Shown one piece after another: positions 34,341-45,070 of a stretch of DNA of 64,000 nt. Under the pieces are notes generated by a model that was given only the letters and a program-made list of their open reading frames with translations, was not told the DNA's origin and made no database searches. The translations under genes and the position numbers were made by a program. Positions within the stretch are counted from its first letter, which is position 1, and each line of letters begins with the position of its first letter. Origin of the DNA: Dasypus novemcinctus (taxonomy: Eukaryota > Chordata > Mammalia > Cingulata > Dasypodidae). The stretch is from assembly GCF_030445035.2 (NCBI RefSeq), contig NC_080690.1, positions 34,994,796-35,058,795 of the forward strand. Reading direction: 5' to 3'.

Positions 34341-34830
34341 ACCCAGGTGGAAAGAAACCAGTCCCTACCTTCACTGTGATTTTCAATTAACCCACTTCCC
34401 CTCCTGCCAGGGGCAGAGTAAAATGGAGGTCACTGGCCTCCTTCTGACTTGGACAGGCTCAAACTTCAGTTGTTCTTAGGACTGGATTCCAGCCAGCTGA
34501 ATTTACTTTCAGCAGCTGAAGTCAGTGCCTGACTGTCTCTTTCTCCCTTGTTTTCAGGAAATGGAGCTTCCAGTTCCAGCCAGGGAACAGCTTCTGAGGC
34601 ATCTTGTGCTGCCAGTGGGGGGATGGGCACTGGCCTCCACAGCTGGACTACTCTACTAGCAAATCTTCACTGCAGATAGGAAGTCTCCTTCTGTTCTTCC
34701 AAGAATGTTGCAGGATGTTATTATGGTCTCCTGTAACCCCCAAATAGGTGATTTAGGTAGCTCTAGGTGATTACTAACTGCACCAAACTCACTCTTGGAA
34801 CTCCTTACTGTGCTGCCATCTTGCCCCTCT

Positions 34831-35966
34831 GATTGGGAGGCTTTTGATGACTTATTCAATCTCATTAGTTGTGATTGGTTTGTTGAGCTATTCTATTTCT
34901 TCTTTTGTCAATGTAGGCGGCTCATGTGTTTCCAGAAAATTCTTTTCATTTCATCTAAATTGTCCAACTTGGCATACAGTCTGTCATTGCATTTTTTTAA
35001 GATACTCTCTATTTCTGTGGGTCAGTGGTGATGTCCCCTCCCTCATTTCTGCTTTTATTTATTTGCATCTTCTCTTTTTTCTTTGTCAATATAGCAAAAG
35101 GTTTGACAATTTTATTAATCTTCTCAAAAAGTCAGGCTTTGGCTTTGTTAATTCTATTGTTTTTTTAAATTATCAATTTCATTTAAATCTGCTCAAATTT
35201 TTGTTATTTCCTTCCTTCTCACTGCTGTAGGATTAGTTTGTTGTCCTTTTTCTAGTTCCTCTGGGTGTTCAATTGGGTCTTTGCGTTTAGCTCTTTCATC
35301 TTTTTTGATGTAGGCATTTAGGGCTACACATTTCTGTCTCAGCACCGTTTTCACAGCATCCCATAGGTTTTGATATGTTGTGTTCTCATTTTCACTCACT
35401 GTGAGATATTTACTGATTTCTCTTGAAATTTCCTCCTTGACCAACTGATTGTCTAACTTTGATATGTTTGTGAACACTCTGGTTCCCCATCCTTTATTGA
35501 TTTCCAGCTTCATTCCATTGTGGTCAGAGAAAGTGCTTTGTATAATTTCAGTGTTTCCAAATTTGTTGAGATCTGTTCTATTACCTAACATGGTCTATCC
35601 TAGAGAATGATCAATGAACACTCAAGAAGAATGTATAAGTTGCTGTTTTGGGGTGCAATGTTCTATGTATGTTCATTAGCTCTAGTTTCTCTGACATATT
35701 ATTCAAGATCTCCATTTCTTTATTAATCCTTTGTCAAGATGTTCTGTCTATTGGAGATAAAGGTGTGTTTTATCACTGCGCTTTTGGAAAAGTCTATTTC
35801 TTCCCTTAGTTTAGCCATTGTTTGCCTTATGCATTTTGGGGCACCCTTGTTAGGTGCATAAATATTTATGATTGTTCTTTCTCCATAGTAGAGTACCCCT
35901 TTTATTAATATATAATGTCATTTGTCTTTTACAACGGTTTTGCATTTAAAGTATATTTTGTCCAAT
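34831..35966 (-). mobile_element. L1-A, middle segment (ORF2)
   Basis: Resumes the ORF2 sequence broken at 24308: the + strand reads on from CCTGGGCTTTTTTT to GATTGGGAGGCTTTTGATGA. A 132-codon minus-strand frame at 35193-35591 is the ORF2 stretch between endonuclease and RT. It ends at the 5-bp target site of the ERVL provirus. Confidence 0.8.
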
Positions 35967-35971
35967 ATTAA

Positions 35972-36422
35972 TGAATTAATCAGGGTTCTCCAGAGAAACA
36001 GAATCAACAGGAGATAACTGTAAATAGCATGAGATTTTATAAAATTCTTTCACATGACCGTGGGGATGCACAAATCCAGATTCTGCAGTCAGGTCGCAAA
36101 CCAGGGGTGCCAATGAAAATCCAATGAAGGTACTTTATGAGTTCCTGGGAGATGTTGGCTGTTCAAAGACAAGCCAGGAAATTCTCCTTGAATGCTGAAA
36201 TTACTTCCCATTTTAAGGCATTTAACTGATTGGATTAAACTTACTCATTGCTGATGGCAATCTCCCTGGTTGATTATAGATGTAATCAGCCATCTGAGCA
36301 GTAAACTCACTGATGATTAAAGTCCATAAATGTCCTCATATTACAATTAGCCCAGTGCTTCCTTGACCAAACAACTGGGCACAGTTACCTGACTGAGTTG
36401 ACACATTAACCTAACCATCATA
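35972..36422 (-). repeat. ERVL 3' LTR
   Basis: A 451-bp LTR. It starts TGAATTAATCAGGG on the + strand and ends near AACCATCATA, where the terminal CA seen in the other LTR has become TA. A purine-rich stretch (GGGGTGGAC on the minus strand) just inside is the likely polypurine tract. By eye it differs from the 5' LTR at about 20 of the first 250 aligned positions. Confidence 0.9.
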
Positions 36423-36834
36423 GTCCACCCCTTGTCAACTTGGCAACCATACACATTACCTTAAGCCATACTTAGTCTCTAAGTAAAAACAATAACAGAC
36501 ATGCATATATATATTTCCACTTAAGAATATTTAACTGTCCTGCATACAACTGGAAATGCATGAATTCTCCACAAAATAGGGTGCAAGTCCTTAAACTTGA
36601 CATTTTTAAATTTTATGACATGAAACTAATACAACTTGTCATATAAGAAGGGAAAAGGTTAGGAAAGAAAACAAAGATATTCATTGTATGTATATATACA
36701 ACATACTCATAATAAAACAAGAAAGAAAGATTCAAGACTATTACAGTCCTCATTTCTGTAATTGGTCATGTGGTCAAAGTTCATATTTGTTACTATCTTC
36801 CTCCATTACACATTCCATGTTCCCATTACCCTCA

Positions 36835-37150
36835 GCAAGTACCTCAACTAGTATGGTTCTTTGCCTGTATGGGGTGACCCAAACTTTCATTCCTGAAGAT
36901 TCTGGGCCATTGTTAGTCCTGCTTGGATTGTGTTGGTACAATTTTCCATTGACTTTAATTATAGGGCATGGTTGTACTAAGAGATGCCCAAGAGGATCTC
37001 CTGTATACCAGGCAAATTCTTCTTTACCCTCATTATGTAGGTGCAGTCCTATTTCTCCTTGATAGTCAGGATCAATCAGTTCCAGCCAGTAATTCCCTTC
37101 TTTACCTGTTATTTTAGAGGTAAGAGGGGCCCAAAGTGGCCAGATGGCAA
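36835..37150 (-). pseudogene. ERVL dUTPase domain remnant
   Basis: Downstream of integrase on the minus strand. Visible short motifs are PSGHFGP near 37125-37147 and, in another frame, LIDPDYQGEIGL around 37045-37080, which fit dUTPase motifs that bind the uracil base and phosphates. A frame change between the two shows that it is broken. A dUTPase at the pol C-terminus is diagnostic of ERVL elements. Confidence 0.8.
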
Positions 37151-37386
37151 TCTTAACTTCCAGTTCAGGGGAATCAATGTTGTGTTCTCTGGTGGCAGCT
37201 CTCCTCCATTTGGAACTAAGACTTGTAGACCAGCAGAGTTTAAGGTTGCAGGTACAGGAAACAAAAATTTTCCTAGTGGATCACTAGGGGTAATAATGAG
37301 TAGTGCCATTCCCATTTCCACCCCTTGATTCCTGGACCCATGAATCCTGGATATGGGAGAAACAGCACCATAGAGCAGATGCTGAT

Positions 37387-37880
37387 TTAGAGCATACACA
37401 GCCTCCTGGAGAACATTGCCCCAGCCCTGCAAGGTATTGCCGCCAAATGGCACCATAATTCAGTCTTCAAAAGGCCATTCCACCATTCTAGCAATCCAGC
37501 TGCTTCAGGATGATGGGGAACATGGTAAGACCAGGGAATTTCACGGGCATATGCCCATTCCTGCACATCATTTGCTGTAAAATGGGTTCCTTGATCAGAA
37601 GCAAAGTTGTGTGGATTGCGATGGTGGTGGATAAGGCATTTGGTAAGTCCATAGATGGTAGTTTTGGAAGAAACATTTGAGTGCAGGGAACACAAACCCA
37701 TATCCACAGTATGTTTTTATTCCAATGAAAACAAATCACTGCCCCTTTCATGATGGAAGTGGTCCAATGTAATCAACCTGCCATCAGGTGGCAGGCTGAT
37801 CACCTTGGGGAATGGTGTCATATTGGGGGCTGAGTATGGGTCTCTACTGCTGGCAGATTAGGCACCTAGCAGTGACTGTA
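37387..37880 (-). pseudogene. ERVL integrase core remnant
   Basis: The 106-codon open piece at 37387-37707 contains VDMG (first Asp position), ASDQGTHFTA (second Asp) and HPEAAGLLEWWNGLLK (the Glu of the D,D,E triad), so all three catalytic positions are still recognisable. Frameshifts upstream disconnect it from the zinc-binding part, and no complete integrase frame exists. Confidence 0.85.
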
Positions 37881-37915
37881 GCCAAGTCAGCCTTAGTGAG
37901 GGGAAGTCCATGTTC

Positions 37916-38430
37916 CTAAGCCCATGCATAATCTCCATCCTTACCTCCATGGCCACTTTGTTCATGAGCCCATTGGGCAATGACAGGAGTTGCTGGGGAA
38001 AGAGGCAGAGCATTAGCCACAGAAAAGGTCATCTTATCCACTTGATTATCAAAATTTCCTCTGCTGAAGGCATGCTCTGGTGAGCATTCATGTGGGACAC
38101 ATATTTTCATGTTTTTTGCCCACTCAGAAAGGTCTATCGACATAGCTCTTCCCCAGAATTTTTTATCACCTGTTTTCCAATCATGTTCCTTCCAAGTCTC
38201 TGACCATCCAGCCAAACCATTGGCAACAGCCTATGAATCAGTGTACAAATACACCTCCAGCCATTTCTTTTTCTAAGCAAAATGAACAACCAGGTACACT
38301 GCTCAAAGTTCTGCCCACTGGAAGAATTTGTTCTCACCACTGTCCTTCAGGGATGTCCCAGAAAGGTGCTGCAGTGCTGCAGCTGTCCACTTTTGGGTGG
38401 TACCTGTATATTGTGCAGAACTATTTGTAA
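37916..38430 (-). pseudogene. ERVL RNase H and integrase zinc-binding remnant
   Basis: A 99-codon frame at 37916-38215 ends with WAHEQSGHGGKDGDYAWA, containing two His positions of an HHCC-type zinc finger. Upstream, the minus strand reads YLYTDS then a TAG stop (38231-38233) inside the RNase H domain, where an Asp of the active site lies. Confidence 0.75.
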
Positions 38431-38869
38431 AACAGGCCTGAGGTTTCCCTTCCTCAGTCACCTGATTGTAAGGGACTCCTCAAGAAGCCAAAGCTGTGGA
38501 CTGGGAAAAAGAAGGTAATATGGCAGGGGTGGTGACCATGTTCTCAAGCCCTTTGTCATATATACCACTTCCACTTTACTATGGAGTGCTGCTGTGCATG
38601 CCCAACTTTATGGTTTGGTGGGTCAGACAATATCTAGCTCATGATAGGCAACTCAGGTCTCATGGTAGCTTGATGGCCTATGGTTAAGCAGTCAGTCTCT
38701 ACTAAGGCCCAGTAGCAGGCCAAAAGCTGTTTCTCAAAAGGAAAGTAGTTATCTGCAGAGGATGGCAGGGCTTTGCTCCAAACTCCTAAGGATCTACATT
38801 GTGATTCTCCTATAGGGGCCTGCCAAAAGCTCCAGACAGCATCTCTATTACTGAAATTTCAAGCACTGT

Positions 38870-39720
38870 TGGATCTGCTGGATCATATGGCTCAAGTGCT
38901 AAAGCAGCTTGCATAGCAGCCTGGACCTGTCACAGATCCTCCTCTTGTTCCAGTCCCCAAACAAAACTAGCAGCTTTTCTAGTCACTCAGTAAATGGGCT
39001 GAAGTAACACACCCAAATGAGGAATGTGCTGTCTCTAAAACCTGAGGAGACCAACTCAGCATTGTGCCTCTTTTTTGCTTGTAGGAGGGGCCAGATGCAA
39101 CAGCTTATCCTTTACTTTAGAAGGTATATTTCAACATGCCCCATATCACTAGACACCTAGACATTTCACTGAAATTGAAAGTCCCTTTGTTTTTGTTGGA
39201 TTTATCTCCCATCCTCTTGCATAAAAATGCCTTATCAATAAGTCTAGAGTCTTTGCTACTTCTTGCTCGCTAGGTTCTATCAACATGATACCATTAAAAT
39301 AATGGACCAGTGTGATGTCTTGTGGGAGGGAGAGATGATCAAGTTTCCTGTGGACAATATTATGACATAGGGCTGGAGAGTTGATATACCCCTGAGGCAG
39401 AACAGTAAATGTATATTTCTGGCCTTACCAACTAGAAGCAAACTGTTTCTGGTGGTGCTTAATAATGGCAATAATGGCAATAAAAAAGCATTTGCCCGAT
39501 CTATAGCTGCATACCAAGTACCAGGGGATACACAGATTTCCTCATACTGTGATTGGAGTCACCTCCTGGTTAAGTTTATGATAATCTACTGTCATCCTCC
39601 ATGATCCATCTGTTTTCTACACAAGCCAAATAAGAGAGTTGAATGGGGATGTGGTCGGAATCACCCCACCCCCCCCTTCACTCTGCAAATCCTTGATGGT
39701 GGCTCTTATCTCTGCCATCC
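38870..39720 (-). pseudogene. ERVL reverse transcriptase remnant
   Basis: The conserved stretch DGSWRMTVDYHKLN is readable near 39570-39620, next to an in-frame stop. The catalytic Y-x-D-D box reads YFNG at about 39290-39305, so both Asp residues of the box are lost. Frame breaks elsewhere split the domain. The 66-codon frame at 39280-39480 is out of register. Confidence 0.8.
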
Positions 39721-39750
39721 CTCCAGAAATCTGGTATTATTTTTAATTTA

Positions 39751-40104
39751 CTATTTTGCTATGCAGGGGAGTTCTAGTAGCTTCCACTTGGCTTTTTCAA
39801 CCATAATAGCCCTCACTCCACAAGTCAGAGATCCAATGTGGGTATTCTGCCAGTTACTGAGTATGTCTATTCCAATTACACATTCTGAAACTGGGAAAAT
39901 AACCACAGAATGGGCCGGGGGACCCACTGGGCCCACTGCAGAATGGACCTGAGCTGAAACTCCATCCATCATCTGACCTCCATAAGCTCCTACTCTGAGT
40001 GGTGGACCACAGTGATATTTTGGGTGTCCTGGAATTAATTTCACTTCTGAGCCAATGTCTAATAATCCCTGAAATGTCTGATCATTTCCTTTTCCCCAAT
40101 ACAT
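39751..40104 (-). pseudogene. ERVL protease remnant
   Basis: A 117-codon open piece containing LLDIGSE, where the Asp protease motif normally reads D-T/S-G, and a downstream hydrophobic CVIGIDILSNW segment like the flap and C-terminal strand of retroviral proteases. Active-site D and G are kept, but the middle residue is Ile. Confidence 0.75.
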
Positions 40105-40682
40105 AATTACTCTGGTAAAAGGCTATAGTTCTCCTTGGGGAAAGCTGGTAGGAAGATTAACAGTATAAATTTTTGGCAGTTTAACAGGATTCTTCCCCAA
40201 GGGGACATGGCCTTCTCATTCAAGGGGCTCTGGGTCTGTAAAATGTCTAAAGTCTGGGAATTGATTAAGGGGCTGTGATTCTTTGTATGTATAATCTGAG
40301 TTAGGGTTTCATTCACTCAACCTAAAGCTCTTCTGTTTATACAGATCCAGAAGAAATTTAGTAGAGTGCCCATCTATTTCACTTCTAGGTACCCCATGAC
40401 CTATTAGCAAAAGACATAACTCTATGTGACTCAGATTATTTTGAGCGTTGCTGTGAATCTGCCTTTCACTGCAGTAGCATGCCCACCTAGTCTTTGGTGA
40501 TTAACTGCCAATACTTGACTTCTACAGCCCGAGATCCAGTCATCCCCATAATGTAAGGATTCTAATTCCATTACACTCCCCCCACACACACCCCGCCCCC
40601 ACACAGTAATATCTAGACTACAGAGAAGAGCAGCCACAGAGCTCTTCAGGGAGGATGGAGTTAGTCTTAAAATATATATTCC

Positions 40683-41108
40683 TCACAGTCCTATTAAAGG
40701 CATGTCCTCTGGACTTTCCTGGGGTGAGTGGGCAAGTCTTAAATAGTAAATCCATTCTAGCATTCCAATCTCTCTAAGCCTTTGAATTCCCTCTTCTACT
40801 GTATACCAGGGAACATTGAGCATCTCAACCTCAGACATGCTAGGCCATCTTTTGGTCCATGCTTTAGTCAGCCACCTGAACAAACTGTTAGAGCCCTTTC
40901 TAACATCTCTAGTTATAGCATTGAATCCAGAATTTCTGCTTTGTGGGCCCATATCAATAAATTCAGCCTCATCCAACTTTATATTCCTTCCACCATTATT
41001 CCATACCCTTAGTATACTTTCCCACACATACTCCCTTGATTTCCATCTATATAAGTTGGAAAACTCATGCAGTTCTTTTAGAAAATAGCATACTTCCTCG
41101 TGGGTCAC
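40683..41108 (-). pseudogene. ERVL gag capsid remnant
   Basis: The longest surviving gag frame (141 codons). It is helical and charged, with WESILRVWNNGG, DMGPQSRNSGFN and WPSMSEVEMLNVPWYTVEEG segments. Position between LTR and protease and the similarity to ERVL gag as I remember it support capsid. No zinc knuckle was found downstream. Confidence 0.7.
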
Positions 41109-41262
41109 ACTTTGTACTTCACCTTTGGGGGCTTGCTGTGATTTTAGGTCTCAAAGAGCAAAGGGGTGGTGGGGGTGGGTAAGAAGAAGGATTAGAAATG
41201 CCTTGCAAGCTACTGACCTCAGGGCATCCTTTGCATTTTCATCTGGTAAAACAGGATTAATA

Positions 41263-41560
41263 TCTTCAGGCAGGGATGGGAAGGCATATTCCTCAGGGCA
41301 GGGTGGAGGCTGTATAGTGCATGTTGGAGTTTAGCTGGTACCTGCCTCAGGGCTGAGAGGAAGTTCCTGGGGCAGGCCAGAGGCTGGGCAGTGCATGTTG
41401 GAGTTGGGTTGGTACTGCCTGAGGGCTGGGAGGAGGTCTACACTCACTGGAGCAGGCCAGAGGCTGAGCAGGGCAGGCTTTGGTTTGGCTGGTACCCACC
41501 TCAGGGCTGGAAGAAGGTTCAGACTCCCTGGGGAAGGCTGAAGGCTGAAGGGTGATACAA
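41263..41560 (-). repeat. Imperfect 70-80-bp tandem repeats in ERVL gag
   Basis: About four diverged units, each with GGCTGGTACC/TTGGTACTGCC, CTCAGGGCTGG, GGCAGGCCAGAGGCTG and a GGGCAGTGCATGTT-type phrase, at about 41270, 41335, 41408 and 41488. In translation they give a Pro/Leu/Ser-rich stretch near the gag N-terminal half. Confidence 0.75.
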
Positions 41561-42236
41561 GGCTGACAAGGTGCGGTCTCCACAAGGCAGGTCATCACAG
41601 GTTTATCTGGCAAAGTCTCAGCAGAATTTACGGTTCCAAAGTCCCCCAAAATATTATCATCATCCCATATATCTCCATCCCAATCCTCAGGGTTCTACTC
41701 CTTTCCAACCAATGCCTTCATTTTAACTGCAGACACCCTGCAAGGTTGGGATTGTAGTTTCCTTTGTAACTCTGCTGCTCATACAATGAGAGTCTGAGTT
41801 TGGTTCTCAGATATGTCAAGCCTGTGGCTGCAGGAAATAAGATTTTCTTTCAGAGCACACACAGAAACTTTCACATCATGCAGCATTCAAGTTGCAAATT
41901 TGAAGCCTTTAGCTCATCGCTTTCTTCTGTAACTATATCCAGAGTATGTAGGAGGAGCCAGCCAACATCATTGTACCTTCTGACTCCACAAAACTCTATT
42001 AAGGTGTTGAAAACACCCTCACCCAGATCCTTGTCTCTGAAAAGCTTGGAACTAGGGGAATCCAGGGATGATCATTTGCCTGTCTCCATTGCCATTTCAT
42101 GCCATGAACTGTTAGTGGTCTCTTCATTAAAGGAAAGGGAGTCATTAGTATCCTTGAGTCCTGTTAGAGTAGAGAGCCAATTGTAAAACTCCCAGAACAA
42201 CTTCAGATATCCCATGTTTAGGATTCTGTTCCTCAA

Positions 42237-42254
42237 GAACCACTCCTGGTCCCA
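42237..42254 (-). other. ERVL primer-binding site candidate
   Basis: Immediately inside the 5' LTR the minus strand reads TGGGACCAGGAGTGGTTC, beginning with TGG as tRNA 3'-end complements do. Position and sequence suit a tRNA-primer site, and a Leu tRNA would be expected for ERVL. Confidence 0.5.
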
Positions 42255-42257
42255 AGC

Positions 42258-43150
42258 TGTACTAATCAGTGTTCTCTAGGGAAACAAAATCAACAGGACA
42301 TATCTATAAATAGTATGAGATTTTATAAAATTCCTCATATGACTGTGGGGATGCACAAGTCCAGATTCTGCAGTCAGGTTGCAAACTAGGGGTGCCAATG
42401 AAAATCCAATGAAGGTACTTTATGAGTTCCTGGGAGATGTTGGCTGTGCAAAGACAAGCCAGGAAATTCTCCCTGAATGCTGAAATTACTCCCCCTTTTA
42501 AGGCATTCAGCTGATGGGGTTAAGCTTTACTCATTGCTGATGGTAATCTCCCTGGTTGATCATAGATGTAATCAGCCAACTATGCAGTAAACTTACTGAT
42601 GACTGATGACTAAAGTTCATAAGGGAAGCGGACTTGGCCCAGTGGTTAGGGCATCCATCTACCACATGGGAAGTCCGCAGTCCAAACCCCGGGCCTCCTT
42701 GACCCATGTGGAGCTGGCCCATGTGCAGTACTGATGTGCACAAGGAGTGCCTGTGCCATGCAGGGGTGTCCCCGCATAGGGGAGCCCCACGCGCAAGGAG
42801 TGCACCCTGTAAGGAGAGCTGCCCAGTGCAAAAGAAAATGCAGCCTGCCTGAGAATGGTGCTGCATACACAAAGAGCTGATTCAATAAGATGACGCAACA
42901 AAAAGAAACACAGATTCCCGTGCTGCTGACAACAACAGAAGCAGACAAAGAACATGCAGCAAATAGACATAGAGAACAGACAACTGCAGGGGAGGGGGGA
43001 GTGGTGAAGAGGAGAGAAATAAAATAAATAAATCTTAAAAAAAAAAAAAGTCCATAAATGTCCTCATATTACCGTTAGCCTACTGCTTGCTTGACCAAAC
43101 AACTGGGTACAATTACCTGGCTGAGTTTACACCTTAGCCTGGTCATCACA
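42258..43150 (-). repeat. ERVL 5' LTR, split by a SINE
   Basis: The same LTR as at 35972-36422 once the SINE and one target copy are removed (about 458 bp). It begins TGTACTAATCAG on the + strand and ends GGTCATCACA. Confidence 0.9.
42623..43046 (+). mobile_element. Long DAS-type SINE in the ERVL 5' LTR
   Basis: A tRNA-like head with A box TGGCCCAGTGG and a B-box region (GTCCAAACCCC), a long body (CATGTGGAGCTGGCCCATGT, GCAAGGAGTGCACCCTGTAA, GATGACGCAACAAAAAGAAA), a G-rich run and a poly(A) tail. An 11-bp target duplication with one difference, AAAGTTCATAA (42612-42622) and AAAGTCCATAA (43047-43057), bounds it. Its 3' LTR counterpart lacks the insertion. Confidence 0.9.
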
Positions 43151-43155
43151 ATTAG

Positions 43156-44058
43156 TATAGCTATCCTCATTCTTTTTTGGTTATTCCTTGCATGGAAAAT
43201 AGTTTTCCAGCCTTTCACTTGCAACCTATTTGTGTCCTTGGATATAAGGTGAGTTTCTTGTAGATAGCATATGCATGGGTCATATTTTCTTATCCATTCT
43301 ACCAAGCTGTTTCTCTTAATTGGAAGTTTAATCTATTAACATTCAATATTATTACTGTAAAGGCAGTACTTACTTCAGCCATTTTTAAGGCTTTTACATG
43401 TCATATTTACTTTTGTTCCTTTTTTTATCCTTTTAGTTACTCTTACTAATAATCTTTCTACATTTTTTTTTATTTTTCCATAAAGGAAAAAAGAAGGAAA
43501 AAGACAAAAAAGAGGGTAAAAATAATAAAAAATAAAAAGAAAGGAAAAAAGAAAAGAAGAGAAATGGGAAGAGAGGAAAGAAATAAAGAAATGCAGGAGA
43601 AGGAGGAAAGAAAATAAGGAAGAGGAGAAGAAAAGAAACAAGCAAACATGGGCTTTCCTCTCAGATTGCCAGGACCCACTAGGCCCCCCTCTCCGGCTTC
43701 TTGTACCACCAATCAATCACCCCATAGCCTGCCTCTCCACTGGTACCTGGATGAAGAGAGCAAGGCGGGTGCGGGGGAGAAGGAAAAAAGGAAAGAAAAC
43801 TCAGCTACAGCTTGTCCCAAGACCCGCCTGCAGGATCACCCCACAGCTACCCCTCCTCCCCAGGGGCCTGCTGGGAGGCTTCTCTTTGCCCCGGAGCCCA
43901 GCTGCCCTGACTCCCCCACCCGCTCCAGCCACCCGCTGCTCCTATCACCCCTGTGACACCCCGGCTTCACTTTTTCCAGCAAGCCTGTCCACCTACCCGC
44001 AGTTTCTGGAGGAAGAGTGCAGCCTGCTGTTCCCTACTCCACCATCTTGGATTGCACC
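43156..44058 (-). mobile_element. L1-A, 5' segment with ORF1 missing
   Basis: Continues L1-A after the provirus: ATTAGTATAGCTATCCTCAT, GTCCTTGGATATAAGGTGAG, then ORF2 start. The expected ORF1 is absent. Instead a polypurine tract (43484-43645) leads into a GC-rich 5'UTR-like part that ends with CCACCATCTTGGATTG, antisense of a typical L1 5' start. The 102- and 108-codon + frames in the GC-rich part are shadows. Confidence 0.7.
43484..43645 (+). repeat. Polypurine (GAAA/GGAA)n tract
   Basis: About 160 bases almost purely A and G, with units like AAAGAAAAGAAGAG. It lies where L1-A should carry ORF1. Produces Phe/Ser-rich minus-strand frames of no meaning. Confidence 0.9.
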
Positions 44059-44065
44059 TACCACT

Positions 44066-44240
44066 AGCTTTTATTGAGCATCTTCATATGCCCAGAAATC
44101 TCTAAGCATTAAACATGTAATAAACTCACTCAATCTTTGCAAATTCCCTATGAAGAAGAATTACTGTTTTCTCCATTTCAAAGCAGAGAGACGGACTAGC
44201 TCAAGGTCTCTCAGCTAGCCCGGGGCAGGGCTATGATGGA
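44066..44240 (-). repeat. MIR fragment (antisense)
   Basis: TTTTATTGAGCATCTTCATA, TTTTCTCCATTTCAAAGCAG, and CTCAAGGTCTCTCAGCTAGC are the reverse complement of MIR. Confidence 0.7.
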
Positions 44241-44859
44241 TCTGACAGCAAACGTCCCCCTGGACTTCAGGGATGTCGTGCTTACTCAAGCCTCCCAGCC
44301 TTTACCGCCTGGGAGCCCTTACCGTTCCCCTCCCTGGACTGCCTCCCTACCTCTCGTCTCTCATCCAGCTAATGAATTCTTGATCTGTTTTGCATTTTTA
44401 AAGTAAACCTTTACTTGAAGTATAAAGGAACTACCTTTTTGTTCAACAGTATACCTGTTCTCTTTCTCCCTGCCAAGGCCTGGTGTGGAGCAGGGACACA
44501 ATAAATATTCATCGGATGGAGACATCTTCCTGCCCCCGCTCAGCTCCTTTGCTGACCATCCTGTTCCCAACTCTCAGTTGTGTGGGAGAATCCAGACATC
44601 TTGCACAGCTGCAGTTCAGTGCGGCCCATTTTGGCTGGGAATCAAGGAGTAATTACAGCCAAATAAGTATTATTACAACCCACATCAATCAATGTGCCGC
44701 TCCCCAAATGCTCTCACCAGGAAACAAAACGATCTCAGTAAGATGCTGTCATCTTCCTTAAGCCCAAGTGTCTCTCTGGTGACAAAGGAGTGTGTGATAC
44801 TTAGAGGGACGTCGGGATTGACCACCTGTAAGCAGTCTGTTGAATGTGTTGCCCATATA
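44241..44859. other. Unassigned DNA
   Basis: No gene or clear repeat, although AATAAATATTCATCGGATGG near 44501 resembles an L2 tail. The stretch 44580-44760 is balanced and repeat-free (AATTACAGCC, CATCAATCAATG) and could be conserved non-coding DNA, but I have no conservation data. Confidence 0.35.
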
Positions 44860-45070
44860 GTCTGAGCCTGCAGGCCTCTGAATTCAAATGTCATCTGTCA
44901 CTTTCTCTCTTTTTCTCTGTGAATGTGGATAGGGGCCTTAATTTCTGAGTCCCAATGTTCTCATCAGGAATGTTGAGACAATAATACTTCCTGTGAGGGT
45001 TATTTTAAGGATTAAGTGAGACAGTATGTTGAAAGTATCAAAAGATTTCCTAGGTGATTGATAAATAAAA
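44860..45070 (+). repeat. MIR SINE
   Basis: GCAGGCCTCTGAATTCAAAT, ACAATAATACTTCCTGTGAG, GGTTATTTTAAGGATTAAGT match the MIR head, core and tail. Confidence 0.65.

Larger units (their letters stand above)
28747..34830 (-). mobile_element. L1-B, ORF2-ORF1-5'UTR segment
   Basis: Continues L1-B from 25304: ORF2 C-terminus, RT, endonuclease (EN), ORF1 remnant and a repeated 5'UTR. The 5' end at about 34830 is antisense of GAGGGGCAAGATGGCAGCAC, a typical mammalian L1 start. With the 3'UTR segment the element is about 7.1 kb, so it is full length. The RT core reads FADYI-like near 30390-30415, with one catalytic Asp replaced. Several stops make it inactive. Confidence 0.85.
35972..43150 (-). mobile_element. 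Full-length ERVL-type endogenous retrovirus with SINE insertion
   Basis: Two similar LTRs enclose a 5.8-kb internal region read on the minus strand in the order gag, protease, RT, RNase H, integrase, dUTPase. dUTPase after integrase and the absence of any env-like frame place it in the ERVL class. The 5-bp target duplication is ATTAA (35967-35971) and ATTAG (43151-43155), one base changed. Deleting the element restores a continuous L1-A ORF2 text. The frames are broken throughout, so it is inactive. Confidence 0.9.

Noticed and set aside
43375-43716. Phe/Ser-rich minus-strand frames resembling a membrane protein
   Set aside because: They are the translation of a polypurine tract read from the other strand.
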